Source of the DNA: Alphaproteobacteria bacterium | Lineage (GTDB): Bacteria; Pseudomonadota; Alphaproteobacteria; Sphingomonadales; Kordiimonadaceae | Length of the DNA: 64,000 bases | Reading direction: 5' to 3' | NCBI GenBank assembly: GCA_006226495.1 | Contig: SBGU01000025.1 | Span: forward strand, 1 to 64,000 | Part shown: positions 45,254 through 54,872 of the stretch, one piece after another | Layout: each line of letters opens with the position of its first letter | Position numbering within the stretch: position 1 is the stretch's first letter | Made by a program: the position numbers and the translations under genes | Notes under the pieces: model-generated | What the model saw: only the letters and a program-made list of their open reading frames with translations | What the model was told of the DNA's origin: nothing | Databases searched by the model: none

Positions 45254-46411
45254 TTAGCGTATCGTCTTCACGACGGCATTGAAGAAATCATTGTCCAGGA
45301 TCACTTCCGAGCCGATGGGTTTGGCCCGCGCGCTCCAGACCACGATGACAATGCGTTCCGCCGGATTGATATACATATATTGCCCGAAAATGCCACGGGC
45401 GGAGAAGCCGCCTTCGAACTGGGTGCCGGCGGGCGCGTTCACCGGCCACCACATGAAGCCGTAATCCAGCCGCTGGCCGCCGATTTCTCGGGCGCTGCAG
45501 GCTTCCCTCAGCCACCAGTCCGGTACTATCTGTTCACCGTCAATCACGCCGCCGTTCATCATGAAATGGCCAAACCGGGCATAGTCCCGCAAGGTGGCCG
45601 AAAGCCCGCTGCCCGCAACTTCAAGGCCACCCGGAGCTTCCAGCCACCAACTGGCGTCCGCCTCCATGCCGAGGCGGGACCAGATTTTGCGTGAAAGATA
45701 GTCGCAAAGCCATTCGCCGGTGGCTGCCCGGATCAGTTCGCCCACCACATGGGTTTCGCCGGTGCTGTAATTCCAGTGTGTGCCGGGTTCTGCCACGCGC
45801 GGCAGGCCAGCCATATATTTGAGGATTTCCCCCGGCTTCTGCGCGATCTGAAGTTCAAGCACCTGCCGGCGTTCCGAACCGCCGTCCGTGTGGGTTTCGT
45901 CCCAGCGCACGCCTGATGTCATCTGCAACAGGTGCCGGACGGTCACCCCGTCGTAGGACGTACCCGAAAGCGCCGGCATATATTTGCTGAGCTGATCATC
46001 AAGGCCCGTGATGGAACCGTCCTGGATGGCGGCACCCACCAGGGTGGTACTGACCGATTTGGCCATGGACATGGACATCCAGCGGGTGTCCGGCGTGTTG
46101 CCATATTCATATTGCTCGCGCACGATCTTGCCGTCGCGCGCCACCAGAAGCGCTGTCACCCGGTTGCGGGCGATATAATCGAACAGGTCATAATCGCCCT
46201 GGTCGGTTTCGATCGTCATGTCATCAAGGGGCAGGGGGCGATAGCTGAAGTCGCTGACCGGTGCCGTGCCACGCGAAACGGTGCGGGTCGGAAACAGCCG
46301 GTCGATATGGCGGAAGGTTTCGATCTGCACGCTCGGGAACAGCCGGCCCGCATAGGCTTCGCGCACACTGCCGATCTCGTTTGGCTTTGCCGCCATTATC
46401 GTCTCTGCCAT
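45254..46411 (-). CDS. Class C beta-lactamase-fold serine hydrolase, NylB-like
   Basis: Serine hydrolase of 385 aa of the penicillin-binding fold. The SxxK tetrad is S115-M-A-K118 and the catalytic tyrosine is probably Y215 in WNYSTGE. Known 6-aminohexanoate-dimer hydrolase NylB (392 aa) uses Ser112, Lys115 and Tyr215, so length and spacing agree closely. HLLQMTSGVRWDE is the family's usual conserved stretch. There is no signal peptide. ATG 46411 follows AAGGGGG. It is the first gene of the run to POT, LysR and S58 hydrolase. Esterases and D-peptidases share these motifs, so an amide substrate is inferred from context. Confidence 0.85.
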   Translation of the reverse strand: MAETIMAAKPNEIGSVREAYAGRLFPSVQIETFRHIDRLFPTRTVSRGTAPVSDFSYRPLPLDDMTIETDQGDYDLFDYIARNRVTALLVARDGKIVREQYEYGNTPDTRWMSMSMAKSVSTTLVGAAIQDGSITGLDDQLSKYMPALSGTSYDGVTVRHLLQMTSGVRWDETHTDGGSERRQVLELQIAQKPGEILKYMAGLPRVAEPGTHWNYSTGETHVVGELIRAATGEWLCDYLSRKIWSRLGMEADASWWLEAPGGLEVAGSGLSATLRDYARFGHFMMNGGVIDGEQIVPDWWLREACSAREIGGQRLDYGFMWWPVNAPAGTQFEGGFSARGIFGQYMYINPAERIVIVVWSARAKPIGSEVILDNDFFNAVVKTIR

Positions 46412-46743
46412 TCCAATTCCCCCTTGTTCTGGTCCCCTGACATGAAACCAGCCTAAGGGCCTCGCGCACACGCAGGAAGGTGCGAACCGCGCCCCATGTG
46501 GTGCGTCCACCTCACCGGGCCGGATTATGGCCCGGCATGGCGGAAAGTATGGCTTCCGTCGGCTGCGGGCCATAAAAGCCGGTGCTTTTGACGCCTGCTG
46601 GTGACTGGGGCGCACCGTTTGTTGCATGATTGGCATCTGTTTGGCCAGCGTCCCCCATGCTTGATTGGTAGGCGAGGAAACACGGGTGGTATCGGCGCAA
46701 GACCGGGGCTTGCCGCCTACATGATCTCAGAGGGGAAACAACC
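46412..46743. other. Divergent promoter region, NylB-like hydrolase / TonB receptor 3
   Basis: About 331 bp without a gene. It contains a GGGCC...GGCCC hairpin near 46530-46552 and scattered GGTGCG/CGCACC elements. Probable target region of the LysR regulator, though no clean T-N11-A dyad stood out. Confidence 0.4.
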
Positions 46744-48852
46744 ATGAACAAAGTTGCCGGTAAATATTTGGTGTCGCTTTCGGCGCTGGCTGTGCTCCAC
46801 ACGGGTGCAGCCCTGGCCGAAGCCGACAGCGCGGAAGTGACGCTCGAGGAAATCGTCGTCACGGCCCAGAAACGTGAACAGCGCCTGATCGAGGTGCCGA
46901 TGGCCATCACGGCCCTTGGCGGTACCGAGCTTGAACAGCGTGGTATCGACAGCATCCAGGACCTGTCCTTCGCCGTGCCGGGCCTGACCATGCGCGAGGA
47001 CGGGCCTGGCAGTTACCAGATCTTCCTGCGCGGCATCGCCAATGCCTATGGTGGCGGTTCGCTGGTCAGCGTCTATCAGGACGAAGTGCCGATGAACCTG
47101 ACAGGTTATGACGTGCTGCCGACCCGCACGCTCGACCTGGCCCGCATTGAGGTGCTGAAGGGCCCGCAGGGCACGCTTTATGGGCAGGGGGCTGTTGCCG
47201 GCACCGTGCGCTACATTACCAATGATCCGGTCATGAATGTGGCTGAAGGCCATCTGGGCTTCGACATGACGTCGGTGAAGACCGGCGGCATGGGTGCCGA
47301 GGTTACCGGCATCGTGAATGTGCCGCTGGTGGAAGACAAGCTGGCGCTCAGGATCGCGGCCACGGCCAAATCGGGCGGCGGCTGGCAGGACCAGCCCGAA
47401 GCCGGTATCGAGGACGGGAACGACGAAGACCTGACCAACCTGCGCTTCAAGCTGTTGTGGAAGCCGAGCGAAAAGGTTTCGCTCCTGGGTACCTTCATTT
47501 CCTATCATGCCGAATATGAACTGGGGCAGGGCTTCGAACAGCCGGACCGCACGGTTTTTGTGGCGCTCGACCCGTCCAAGACCCTGATCCCGAAAGTCTG
47601 GGATTACGAGCTTTATAACCTGACCGCGACCTTCGATCTGGGTTTTGCCTCGCTTCTGAGCTCCACCAGCTATGTGTCGCAGGATCACCAGTATCCCTTC
47701 TCCTACCGGGGTGGCGAGGACACGATCTATCTGGGTTTCTATGAAGGCAATGACGAACGGTACAATCCGGGCAGCCAGTTTACCCAGGAACTGCGCCTGT
47801 CGTCGTCGGGCGATGGTCCGCTGCAATGGAACCTGGGTGGTTTCTACCGCGACATGAAACGGTCCCTGACCGCCTATTTCGAATATGACTATTTTGGCTA
47901 TATCGCTGAAAATCAGGAATATTTCTCGGAAAACACCTCCAAGGCCTTTGCGGTGTTCGCGAATGCGTCCTACCGCTTGACCGACCGGCTGGAACTGGGG
48001 GCGGGCCTGCGCTATTTCGAAGACAAGGCGTCCTATTCGGTGGGCTTCGAACCGGCGCAAAGCTACGAGGAAGACACCTTCCACACCGTCAACCCGCGCT
48101 TCTACCTGTCCTATGCGCTTAATGAGCATACCAATGTCTATGCCAGCGTCGGCAAGGGCTTCAGGAGCGGCGGTTTCAACACTGGCGGCAACCCGCCGTT
48201 CGAGCCGGAATCGCTCTGGAGCTACGAACTGGGCATGAAGGGCAGCCTGGCGGACGGCGCGCTCTATTACGACCTTGCGGCCTATTATACCGAATATAAC
48301 GACATGCTCAGGCGTGGCCTGTTGTTCCTGGGTGGTGACCTGGGCCTGCAGCAACTGGTCAGCAACGTGGGTGCGGCGGAAGTGAAGGGGCTTGAAGCGT
48401 CCCTGACCTGGAAGGCCACCGACCAACTGAGCTTCAATGCATCCGGCACGGTGATCCATGCCGAAGTCACGGAAATCAATGCCGAAGACACGGCCAACGT
48501 GGTCGGCGATTCCATCGACTATGTGCCGGACTTCAGCTTCACGGTCGGCGCCAATTACGACTTCAACTGGGCCGACGATACACCGGGCTTCTTCCGGGTC
48601 GACTATAGCTACCGCGACAAGCTGCCCTATACCGACCTCACCAGCTTCCCGGCGGAAAACACGCCGCAATATTCCGACAGCATCGGCCTTCTGGGCGCGC
48701 GCATCGGTGCGACTGTGGGCCGGGTCAGCCTCGAGGTCTATGCCCAGAACCTGACCAACGAGAACAAATATATCGACCCCTACCATGCCTGGAACAACGC
48801 GAACCGCACGCGGCCGCGCACCATCGGGGTCAGTATCGGTCTCGATTTCTAG
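46744..48852 (+). CDS. TonB-dependent receptor 3
   Basis: Outer-membrane receptor of 702 aa. It has a signal peptide ending AALAEAD (about residue 26), TonB-box-like EEIVVTAQKRE, a plug with VLKGPQGTLYGQGAVAGTVRYI, and a barrel ending RPRTIGVSIGLDF. AGAGGGG lies upstream. It diverges from the NylB-like hydrolase operon and precedes the PaiB-like, aminotransferase and dehydrogenase genes. It is the natural candidate for uptake of the oligomer that this locus breaks down. Confidence 0.93.
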   Translation: MNKVAGKYLVSLSALAVLHTGAALAEADSAEVTLEEIVVTAQKREQRLIEVPMAITALGGTELEQRGIDSIQDLSFAVPGLTMREDGPGSYQIFLRGIANAYGGGSLVSVYQDEVPMNLTGYDVLPTRTLDLARIEVLKGPQGTLYGQGAVAGTVRYITNDPVMNVAEGHLGFDMTSVKTGGMGAEVTGIVNVPLVEDKLALRIAATAKSGGGWQDQPEAGIEDGNDEDLTNLRFKLLWKPSEKVSLLGTFISYHAEYELGQGFEQPDRTVFVALDPSKTLIPKVWDYELYNLTATFDLGFASLLSSTSYVSQDHQYPFSYRGGEDTIYLGFYEGNDERYNPGSQFTQELRLSSSGDGPLQWNLGGFYRDMKRSLTAYFEYDYFGYIAENQEYFSENTSKAFAVFANASYRLTDRLELGAGLRYFEDKASYSVGFEPAQSYEEDTFHTVNPRFYLSYALNEHTNVYASVGKGFRSGGFNTGGNPPFEPESLWSYELGMKGSLADGALYYDLAAYYTEYNDMLRRGLLFLGGDLGLQQLVSNVGAAEVKGLEASLTWKATDQLSFNASGTVIHAEVTEINAEDTANVVGDSIDYVPDFSFTVGANYDFNWADDTPGFFRVDYSYRDKLPYTDLTSFPAENTPQYSDSIGLLGARIGATVGRVSLEVYAQNLTNENKYIDPYHAWNNANRTRPRTIGVSIGLDF

Positions 48853-48871
48853 GAAAAAGGCAGTCCTCCCT

Positions 48872-48919
48872 GGACTCCGCCGCCGCCACTGGATGCACCG
48901 TATCTCGTGGCGGCGGTCC
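48872..48919 (+). terminator. GC-rich hairpin after TonB receptor 3
   Basis: CCGCCGCCAC (48880-48889) pairs with GTGGCGGCGG (48907-48916) across a 17-base loop. No T run follows, so it may only slow polymerase or protect the receptor mRNA end, and could set the ratio of receptor to downstream enzymes. Confidence 0.4.
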
Positions 48920-48962
48920 TACATCCGGGCACTCTTTGAACATCAGTGAAACAAGGCTAGTC

Positions 48963-49679
48963 ATGTCCGATCAGGAAAATCGACCGGGGCTCGTGCGCAC
49001 CACTACATGGGACGATGTGGGCCGCCATACATTTGTGCCCGAACACTATGAAATGTCGGGCACACGCGAGCAACTGGCGCATATTGCCGCCCATCCGGTC
49101 GCCCAGATGTTCACGGCCCACGAGGGGCAGTTGCAGGTGACGGCGGCCCCCTTCATTCACACACCTTCGCGCGCCGGGGATACGGTGTTGCTTTCAGGCC
49201 ATATGGCGGGGCGCAATCCGCAGCGGGCGGCGGTGCTGGCAGGCGCGCCCGTGCTGTTGCAGTTCGCCGCACCCGGCGCCTATATCTCGCCGCGCTGGTT
49301 CCGTGTCGGCAAAACCGCGCCAACCTGGAGTTATGTCACCGTTCAGGCGCGCGGGCGTCTTGTGCCCATCGACGACATGGCCGAACAGATGGCGGTGATC
49401 GACCGCACGGTGGCCCTGATGGAGGCGCGCACACCGCCCGTCCCGGGCGAGGTGGCCTGGGTGCCCGACAGCCTGAGCACGGCCCAGATCGAACGCTACC
49501 GCACCATGATTTTGGCTTTCCATGTCGAGGTCGAGCATATGGAAGGCATCTGCCGCCTGAACCAGGAAAAACACCGGGCCGACCGGGAAAGCATTATCGC
49601 CGGGCTCGAACGCCAGCGCGACGCCGGTGGCCGTCATATCGCCGCCCTCATGCGCACGCGGCTGGATGAAGGCGAATAG
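48963..49679 (+). CDS. PaiB-like FMN-binding split-barrel protein (copy 2)
   Basis: Protein of 238 aa in the PaiB family. It shows FVPEHYEMSG at the start, LSGHMAGRNPQRAAVL (matching GHISRRNPHLKA in copy 1), APGAYISPRWF, and TWSYVTVQARG. ATG 48963 has AAGG seven bases upstream. It is 110 bp after TonB receptor 3 and 207 bp before the aminotransferase. Its place inside the catabolic strand suggests a flavin-linked sensor or enzyme for the same substrate; DNA binding is not evident. Confidence 0.85.
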   Translation: MSDQENRPGLVRTTTWDDVGRHTFVPEHYEMSGTREQLAHIAAHPVAQMFTAHEGQLQVTAAPFIHTPSRAGDTVLLSGHMAGRNPQRAAVLAGAPVLLQFAAPGAYISPRWFRVGKTAPTWSYVTVQARGRLVPIDDMAEQMAVIDRTVALMEARTPPVPGEVAWVPDSLSTAQIERYRTMILAFHVEVEHMEGICRLNQEKHRADRESIIAGLERQRDAGGRHIAALMRTRLDEGE

Positions 49680-49886
49680 GCGGGGTGCGTGCGGGTCACC
49701 GGTGGTGTGATCCTTGGCACCTTCCGCAGTCTGTTGGTTTTGCCGATGCTTGGGGCCAGGGCAGGAAACGCCCGACAGAAACATCTATCGCCCGGCACAA
49801 GGTCGCACCGCCGGGTGGCAGGGCCCGGTACATTGACCCGGGTCACGACAGCAAGAGGGCAGGGCCCAGTTGAAGGGGAATGATTG

Positions 49887-51260
49887 ATGACACGCCAGGA
49901 CCTTAATACCGAAGAATGGCAGCGCATGGATGTGGCGCACCATCTGCATCCATTTACCGACCCGCGTTATTTCGACAACAAGCCGCCGCTGGTTGTGACC
50001 CGCGCAGACGATGTCTATGTGTGGGATTCTGCCGGCCGCAAGATACTGGACGGCATGGCCGGCCTCTGGTGCGTGAATGTGGGTTACGGCCGGCAGGAAC
50101 TGATCGAAGCGGCAAATGCCCAGATGCAGGCACTGGCCTACTATAACGTGTTTTTCCAAAGCGCGACGCCGCCGCAGATCGAATTGTCAAAGGTGCTGAG
50201 CGAGGTCACGCCAGACGGGCTGGACCATATCTTCTTCGCCAATTCGGGGTCCGAAGCCAACGACACCATCGTGCGCATGGTGCGCCATTTCTGGGAAGTC
50301 GAGGGCCAGCCGGAGAAGCAAATCTTCATTGGCCGCAAGCTCGGGTACCATGGCAGCACCGTGGCGGCCACCAGCCTGGGTGGCATGCCGGCCATGCATG
50401 CCATGGGCAAGTCCCTGTTGCCGGGCTTTGAACATATCGTGCATCCGCACTGGTATCTGGAAGGCGAGGGGCTGGACCGGGACGACTTTGGCCTGCAGGC
50501 CGCCCGCGCGCTTGAGGACAAGATTCTGGAACTGGGCGCCGACAGGGTCGCGGCCTTTATCGGCGAACCGATCCAGGGCGCAGGCGGTGTTATTGACCCG
50601 CCGCGCACCTACTGGCCGGAAATCGAGCGTATCTGTCGCAAATACGATGTCCTGCTGGTCGCCGACGAGGTGATTTGCGGTTTTGGCCGCACCGGCGAAT
50701 GGTTCGGCAGCCAGACCTATGGCATCACCCCCGACCTGATGCCCATGGCCAAGGGCCTGTCGTCCGGTTACCTGCCCATTGCGGCCGTGGCCTATAACGC
50801 GCGGGTGCACCAGGCCATGGGCAAGGGTGGTGTGTTCTCGCACGGTTATACCTATTCGGGCCACCCGGTGGCCTGTGCGGTGGCGCTTGCCAATATCGCG
50901 CTCATCAAGCGCGAAAAGCTGGTGGACCGGGTGCGCGACGATGTCGGACCCTATTTCCACAAGCGGCTCAAGGCGGCGGTGGGCGAGCATCCGCTGGTGG
51001 GCGAAGTGCGCGGCCACGGCCTTCTGGCCGGTGTGCAACTGGTCAAGGACCGCGACAGCCGCCAACTGTTCGATATCGGCCTCAATGTCGCGACCCGGGT
51101 CAGGGACCATTGCCTTGAACGTGGCGTGATCATGCGGGCGGTTGGCCAGTCGATGGTGGCAAGCCCGCCGCTGACCATCAAACACGAACATATCGACACG
51201 ATGGCCGACGTGCTGGCGCAAAGCCTGGACGCCACGGCGCGTGAACTTGGGATGGCGTGA
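49887..51260 (+). CDS. Class III omega-amino acid aminotransferase
   Basis: PLP-dependent transaminase of 457 aa. Features are FFANSGSEANDT (phosphate cup), KLGYHGST, the Asp D260 in LVADEVICGFGRTG, and the PLP Schiff-base lysine K289 in PMAKGLSSGYLP. The family moves the terminal amino group of omega-amino acids (beta-alanine, GABA, 6-aminohexanoate, putrescine) to pyruvate, giving a semialdehyde. The start is ATG 49887 with AAGGGG upstream. Its stop overlaps the aldehyde dehydrogenase start (GTGA), so the semialdehyde is passed on. The chain length of the substrate cannot be told from sequence. Confidence 0.92.
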   Translation: MTRQDLNTEEWQRMDVAHHLHPFTDPRYFDNKPPLVVTRADDVYVWDSAGRKILDGMAGLWCVNVGYGRQELIEAANAQMQALAYYNVFFQSATPPQIELSKVLSEVTPDGLDHIFFANSGSEANDTIVRMVRHFWEVEGQPEKQIFIGRKLGYHGSTVAATSLGGMPAMHAMGKSLLPGFEHIVHPHWYLEGEGLDRDDFGLQAARALEDKILELGADRVAAFIGEPIQGAGGVIDPPRTYWPEIERICRKYDVLLVADEVICGFGRTGEWFGSQTYGITPDLMPMAKGLSSGYLPIAAVAYNARVHQAMGKGGVFSHGYTYSGHPVACAVALANIALIKREKLVDRVRDDVGPYFHKRLKAAVGEHPLVGEVRGHGLLAGVQLVKDRDSRQLFDIGLNVATRVRDHCLERGVIMRAVGQSMVASPPLTIKHEHIDTMADVLAQSLDATARELGMA

Positions 51261-52744
51261 CAATGTCTGCCCTCGCATTTGACATGAACACGCCGACGGG
51301 CTTTGCCGCACGGCTGATCGCCGATCCGCTGCCCGCCGGCTGGACCGGGGCCACATTCCCGGTCTTCAATCCGGCGACCGGTGGCCATCTGGCCGACGTT
51401 GCCGACATGGGGCCGACGGAAGCCACCGCTGCGGTGGCCACTGCCACAGGCGCCTTGCCCGGCTGGGCGGGGCGCACCGCCAAGGACCGTGCCGCCGCCA
51501 TGATGGCCTGGCATGACCTGATCATCCGGAATCGGGACGAACTGGCGCGGCTTTTGACCCTGGAGATGGGCAAACCGCTCGCCGAAGCCCTGGGCGAGGT
51601 GATGCATGGTGCATCCTACATCGCCTGGTTCGCGGAGGAGGCCAAGCGCCTGAATGGCGAGATCATCCCGAGCCCGGACCCACGCCGCCGCATGCTGGTG
51701 CTCCGCCAGCCCGTGGGGGTGGTGGCCGCCATCACGCCCTGGAATTTCCCGAGCGCGATGATCATGCGCAAGGTAGCGCCCGCACTGGCCGCCGGCTGCC
51801 CCGTGGTCATCAAACCGGCGGAGGATACGCCACTCAGCGCCATAGCACTTCTTCGGCTTGCGACCGAAGCCGGATTGCCCGACGGGGTTCTGAGCCTTGT
51901 CACCTGCCAGCGCGCGCCCGATGTCGCCCGGGTGCTGACCGAACATCGGGGTGTGCGCAAGCTGTCTTTCACTGGATCGACCGCCGTCGGCAAGCTCTTG
52001 ATGGCGCAGTGCGCCGGCACGGTGAAAAAAATCTCGCTCGAACTGGGCGGCAACGCCCCCTTCATTGTCTGCGAGGATGCCGACCTGGATGCCGCAGTCG
52101 CTGGCGCCATGCTGGCCAAGTTCAGGAACGCCGGCCAGACCTGCATCAGCGCCAACCGTTTTCTGGTGCATGAAGCGGTTATGGCGGCTTTCACCGAAAA
52201 GCTGATGGCGCGTATCGCGGGCCTGCAGGCGGGCGACGGGCTTGCGGGTGGCACCACCCTCGGGCCGATCATCAACGCCCGGGGCCTCGACAACGTCGAC
52301 AGTCTGGTGCAGGCCGCCGTCGCGGAAGGAGCAAGCCTGTTGACCGGTGGGCACCGCCTGGACCGCGACGGCACATTCTATGCCCCGACCGTGCTGACGG
52401 GTGTGACCCCGGCCATGGAAATCTTCCGGGCGGAGATTTTTGGCCCCGTGGTAACGCTTTGCAGTTTCAGCAATATTTCGGAAGCCATCGCGCTCGCGAA
52501 CGACACCGACTATGGCCTTGCAGCCTATGCCTATACCCGCGATATGAACCGCATGTGGTTGCTGTCCGAGGCGCTTGAATTCGGCATGGTAGCGCTGAAT
52601 GACGGCACGGTCGGCAGCGAAGCGGCGCCCTTTGGCGGCATGAAGGAATCCGGTATCGGTCGGGAAGGCTCCCGCCATGGTATCGACGACTATGTCGAAC
52701 TGAAATATGTCGGCATGGGTGGCATCAACCAAAGCGCCGCATAG
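51257..52744 (+). CDS. Semialdehyde dehydrogenase (succinate/adipate-semialdehyde type)
   Basis: NAD(P)-dependent aldehyde dehydrogenase of 495 aa. Catalytic C296 is in FRNAGQTCISANR and the general base E262 is in LELGGNAPFI, with TPWNFP and FTGSTAVGK forming the nucleotide-binding region. It resembles GabD. The GTG at 51257 overlaps the aminotransferase stop by four bases; ATG 51263 is an alternative. It oxidises the product of the aminotransferase to a dicarboxylate for beta-oxidation or the TCA cycle. A strong terminator follows. Confidence 0.93.
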   Translation: MTMSALAFDMNTPTGFAARLIADPLPAGWTGATFPVFNPATGGHLADVADMGPTEATAAVATATGALPGWAGRTAKDRAAAMMAWHDLIIRNRDELARLLTLEMGKPLAEALGEVMHGASYIAWFAEEAKRLNGEIIPSPDPRRRMLVLRQPVGVVAAITPWNFPSAMIMRKVAPALAAGCPVVIKPAEDTPLSAIALLRLATEAGLPDGVLSLVTCQRAPDVARVLTEHRGVRKLSFTGSTAVGKLLMAQCAGTVKKISLELGGNAPFIVCEDADLDAAVAGAMLAKFRNAGQTCISANRFLVHEAVMAAFTEKLMARIAGLQAGDGLAGGTTLGPIINARGLDNVDSLVQAAVAEGASLLTGGHRLDRDGTFYAPTVLTGVTPAMEIFRAEIFGPVVTLCSFSNISEAIALANDTDYGLAAYAYTRDMNRMWLLSEALEFGMVALNDGTVGSEAAPFGGMKESGIGREGSRHGIDDYVELKYVGMGGINQSAA

Positions 52745-52763
52745 GGAAAACAGTTCAGGAAAC

Positions 52764-52802
52764 AGGGCCCGCCAGATCGTTGCAGTCTGGCGGGCCCTTT
52801 TG
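52764..52802 (+). terminator. Strong rho-independent terminator
   Basis: A 12-bp GC-rich stem, GGGCCCGCCAGA against TCTGGCGGGCCC, with a 9-base loop followed by TTTTG. It ends the aminotransferase-dehydrogenase operon and, with the converging gene ending at 52804, may act both ways. Confidence 0.9.
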
Positions 52803-52803
52803 T

Positions 52804-53766
52804 TCAGGCTTTGAAAAAGTCCAGAAGGTCTGCGTTGAAGCGTTCCATATGGGTCTGGCTCAGGCCATGATCGGCGCCTTCATAGATTTTCAGGACCGCA
52901 TCTTTCACGATTTTGGACGATTTCAGGGCCGAGGCCTGGATCGGCACGATCTGGTCGTCGTCGCCATGCACGATCAGGGTCGGTTTGTCGATTTTCTTCA
53001 GGTCGTCGGTATAGTTGACTTCCGAAAATTCGTGGATGCAATCCAGTTGGCCCTTCAGGCCGCCCATCATGCCCTGCGCCCAGAAAGACTGGCGCACGCC
53101 TTCCGAAATTTTGGCACCCGGCCGGTTATAGCCGAAGAAGGGCATGGTGGCATCGAGATAGAATTGCGACCGGTCGGCCAGGGTGCCGGCCCGGAAGGCG
53201 TCGAACACCTCGATCGGCAGGCCTTCGGGGTTGGCCGGGGTCTTGACCATCAGGGGCGGCACGGCGCCCACCAGCACCACCTTGGCCACCCGTTTGGTGC
53301 CGTGCCGGCCGATATAATGGGTGATCTCGCCGCCGCCGGTGGAATGGCCGACCAGGATGATATCCTTGAGGTCAAGAGCTTCGATCAGCTCCGCCAGGTC
53401 ATCGGCATACTGGTCCATATTGTTGCCGTGCCAGGTCTGGTCGGACCGGCCATGGCTGCGCCGGTCATGGGCGATGACCCGGAAGCCCTTCTGGCCGAAA
53501 TACACCATCTGCGGGTCCCAGGCGTCTGCTGTCAGCGGCCAGCCGTGGGAGAACAGGATCGGTTGGCCCGTGCCCCAGTCCTTGTAGAAAATGCGGGTCT
53601 TGTCTTTGGTGGTGATCATGTTCATGGCACTGGCTCCGTTGGGCTTTCTGGATGTGCTGGCGTCTGCCGGCATGGCCGGGATCGAAAGGGCCGCCAGAAG
53701 GGCAGTGCCCGTCGACATGACGGTGCGGCGGCTTGGGCTGAGCGGGGTTTCTGTCGGATTGGTCAT
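52804..53766 (-). CDS. Tat-exported alpha/beta hydrolase, non-haem haloperoxidase-like
   Basis: Protein of 320 aa. A twin-arginine leader ([11 protein letters not shown], then a hydrophobic stretch to about residue 36) predicts export folded through Tat. The mature part has [12 protein letters not shown], the nucleophile elbow GHSTGGGE with S142, the Asp of HGDDDQIVP and the His of [11 protein letters not shown], as in cofactor-free chloroperoxidases and perhydrolases. GGAG is upstream of ATG 53766. It is 17 bp after an SDR gene and probably shares its transcript. The real substrate may be an ester or lactone. Confidence 0.9.
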   Translation of the reverse strand: MTNPTETPLSPSRRTVMSTGTALLAALSIPAMPADASTSRKPNGASAMNMITTKDKTRIFYKDWGTGQPILFSHGWPLTADAWDPQMVYFGQKGFRVIAHDRRSHGRSDQTWHGNNMDQYADDLAELIEALDLKDIILVGHSTGGGEITHYIGRHGTKRVAKVVLVGAVPPLMVKTPANPEGLPIEVFDAFRAGTLADRSQFYLDATMPFFGYNRPGAKISEGVRQSFWAQGMMGGLKGQLDCIHEFSEVNYTDDLKKIDKPTLIVHGDDDQIVPIQASALKSSKIVKDAVLKIYEGADHGLSQTHMERFNADLLDFFKA

Positions 53767-53783
53767 TTCAGCATCTCCGGGGG

Positions 53784-54572
53784 TTAATGCACGCCGTAGC
53801 GTGCGGCAGGTTTCGAGAGGGAAAGGTTGGGGCCAAGGGCCAGGCGTGCGGTCTTGTAGCTGTTCCAGTCGGCCGCATCCGGCAACGACGGGATGGTGAC
53901 CAGTTCGCCCATGTCGAGGCCGGCGATGGCGGCATCGACCATGTCGCCGACTTCCATCACCATTTCGGTTGGTAGCGCGGAAAGGTCGTGGCCGGACCGT
54001 TCCCAGATTTCGGTGCGGGTAACGCCAGGCAGGACGGCCTGTACCACAACACCGTGTGCATGCAGTTCCTGGTGCAGGGCTTCGGTGAAGGCCAACACAT
54101 AAGCCTTGGTCGCCAGATAGACCGGCTCGAACTGTTCCGGCATCAGTGCGGTTACCGACGCGATATTGATGATCTTGCCGTGCCCGCGTGCCGCGAACCG
54201 GTTGGCGGCGGCAGCCGACAGTCGGGTCAGGGCCCGCACATTCAGGTTGATGGTGGCATCCAGCGCTTCGGGGTCCGCGGTCGATACCGCGCCGCCCGCG
54301 ACAATGCCGGCATTGTTGACGAGGGTCCCGATCGCGGGGTCGTCATACAGCCGCGCGGCAACATGTTTCAGGTCATGTTGGTCCGCAAGGTCGGCGGCGA
54401 TAATCTCGACCGCGACGCCGGTCTCTGCCATCAGCCGGGCCGCAAGGGTTTCCATGCGGCCCTGGTTGCGGGCAACCAGGATCAGGTCCTCGCCGCGCTT
54501 GGCCATGCGGTCCGCATAGGTGGCGCCGATCCCGGAGGATGCGCCTGTGATCAGGGTTTTATGTGCAGTCAT
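53784..54572 (-). CDS. Short-chain dehydrogenase/reductase
   Basis: Classical SDR of 262 aa. The cofactor motif TGASSGIG is near the N-terminus, LVNNAG follows, and the catalytic Ser in INIASV pairs with the YLATK motif. The R/N pattern after the second strand (VARNQGR) suggests NADP. ATG 54572 is preceded by GGAGACAGGTA. It is the first gene of a two-gene operon with the exported peroxidase-like hydrolase and diverges from the FixJ-like regulator, which may control it. The substrate is unknown. Confidence 0.92.
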   Translation of the reverse strand: MTAHKTLITGASSGIGATYADRMAKRGEDLILVARNQGRMETLAARLMAETGVAVEIIAADLADQHDLKHVAARLYDDPAIGTLVNNAGIVAGGAVSTADPEALDATINLNVRALTRLSAAAANRFAARGHGKIINIASVTALMPEQFEPVYLATKAYVLAFTEALHQELHAHGVVVQAVLPGVTRTEIWERSGHDLSALPTEMVMEVGDMVDAAIAGLDMGELVTIPSLPDAADWNSYKTARLALGPNLSLSKPAARYGVH

Positions 54573-54872
54573 TACCTGTCTCCGTTGCTGGTTCCGTTGA
54601 TGCGGCCTGCCATCGTCCCTTTGGGGGAGCGGGCCGACCCGGGGGAAGGCCGGCCCGCAAAGGCGCATTGTGCGAGGGGAGGTGGGGCAATGCGCTCTGT
54701 CGTGACATGGGCTCGCTGTCCATGCCCCGACTATCGCGCCGGACGGGGCGAACGCGCTATCAGACCCGCGGAAAGCGCCCTCATACATTGGTATAGTCGG
54801 GCCGAAACGAATGGAAACTGCGGCCGCGATGGGTATATGGTTGTGTCAGGAAAACCATTGGGGGCAGGAGAT
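54573..54872. other. Divergent promoter region, SDR / FixJ-like regulator
   Basis: 300 bp with no convincing gene. An open frame crosses it continuous with the regulator, but receiver homology begins only at 54873. No clear palindrome was found. Confidence 0.4.

Noticed and set aside
46717-48786. 689-codon minus-strand frame
   Set aside because: Antisense shadow of TonB receptor 3; no recognisable protein features.
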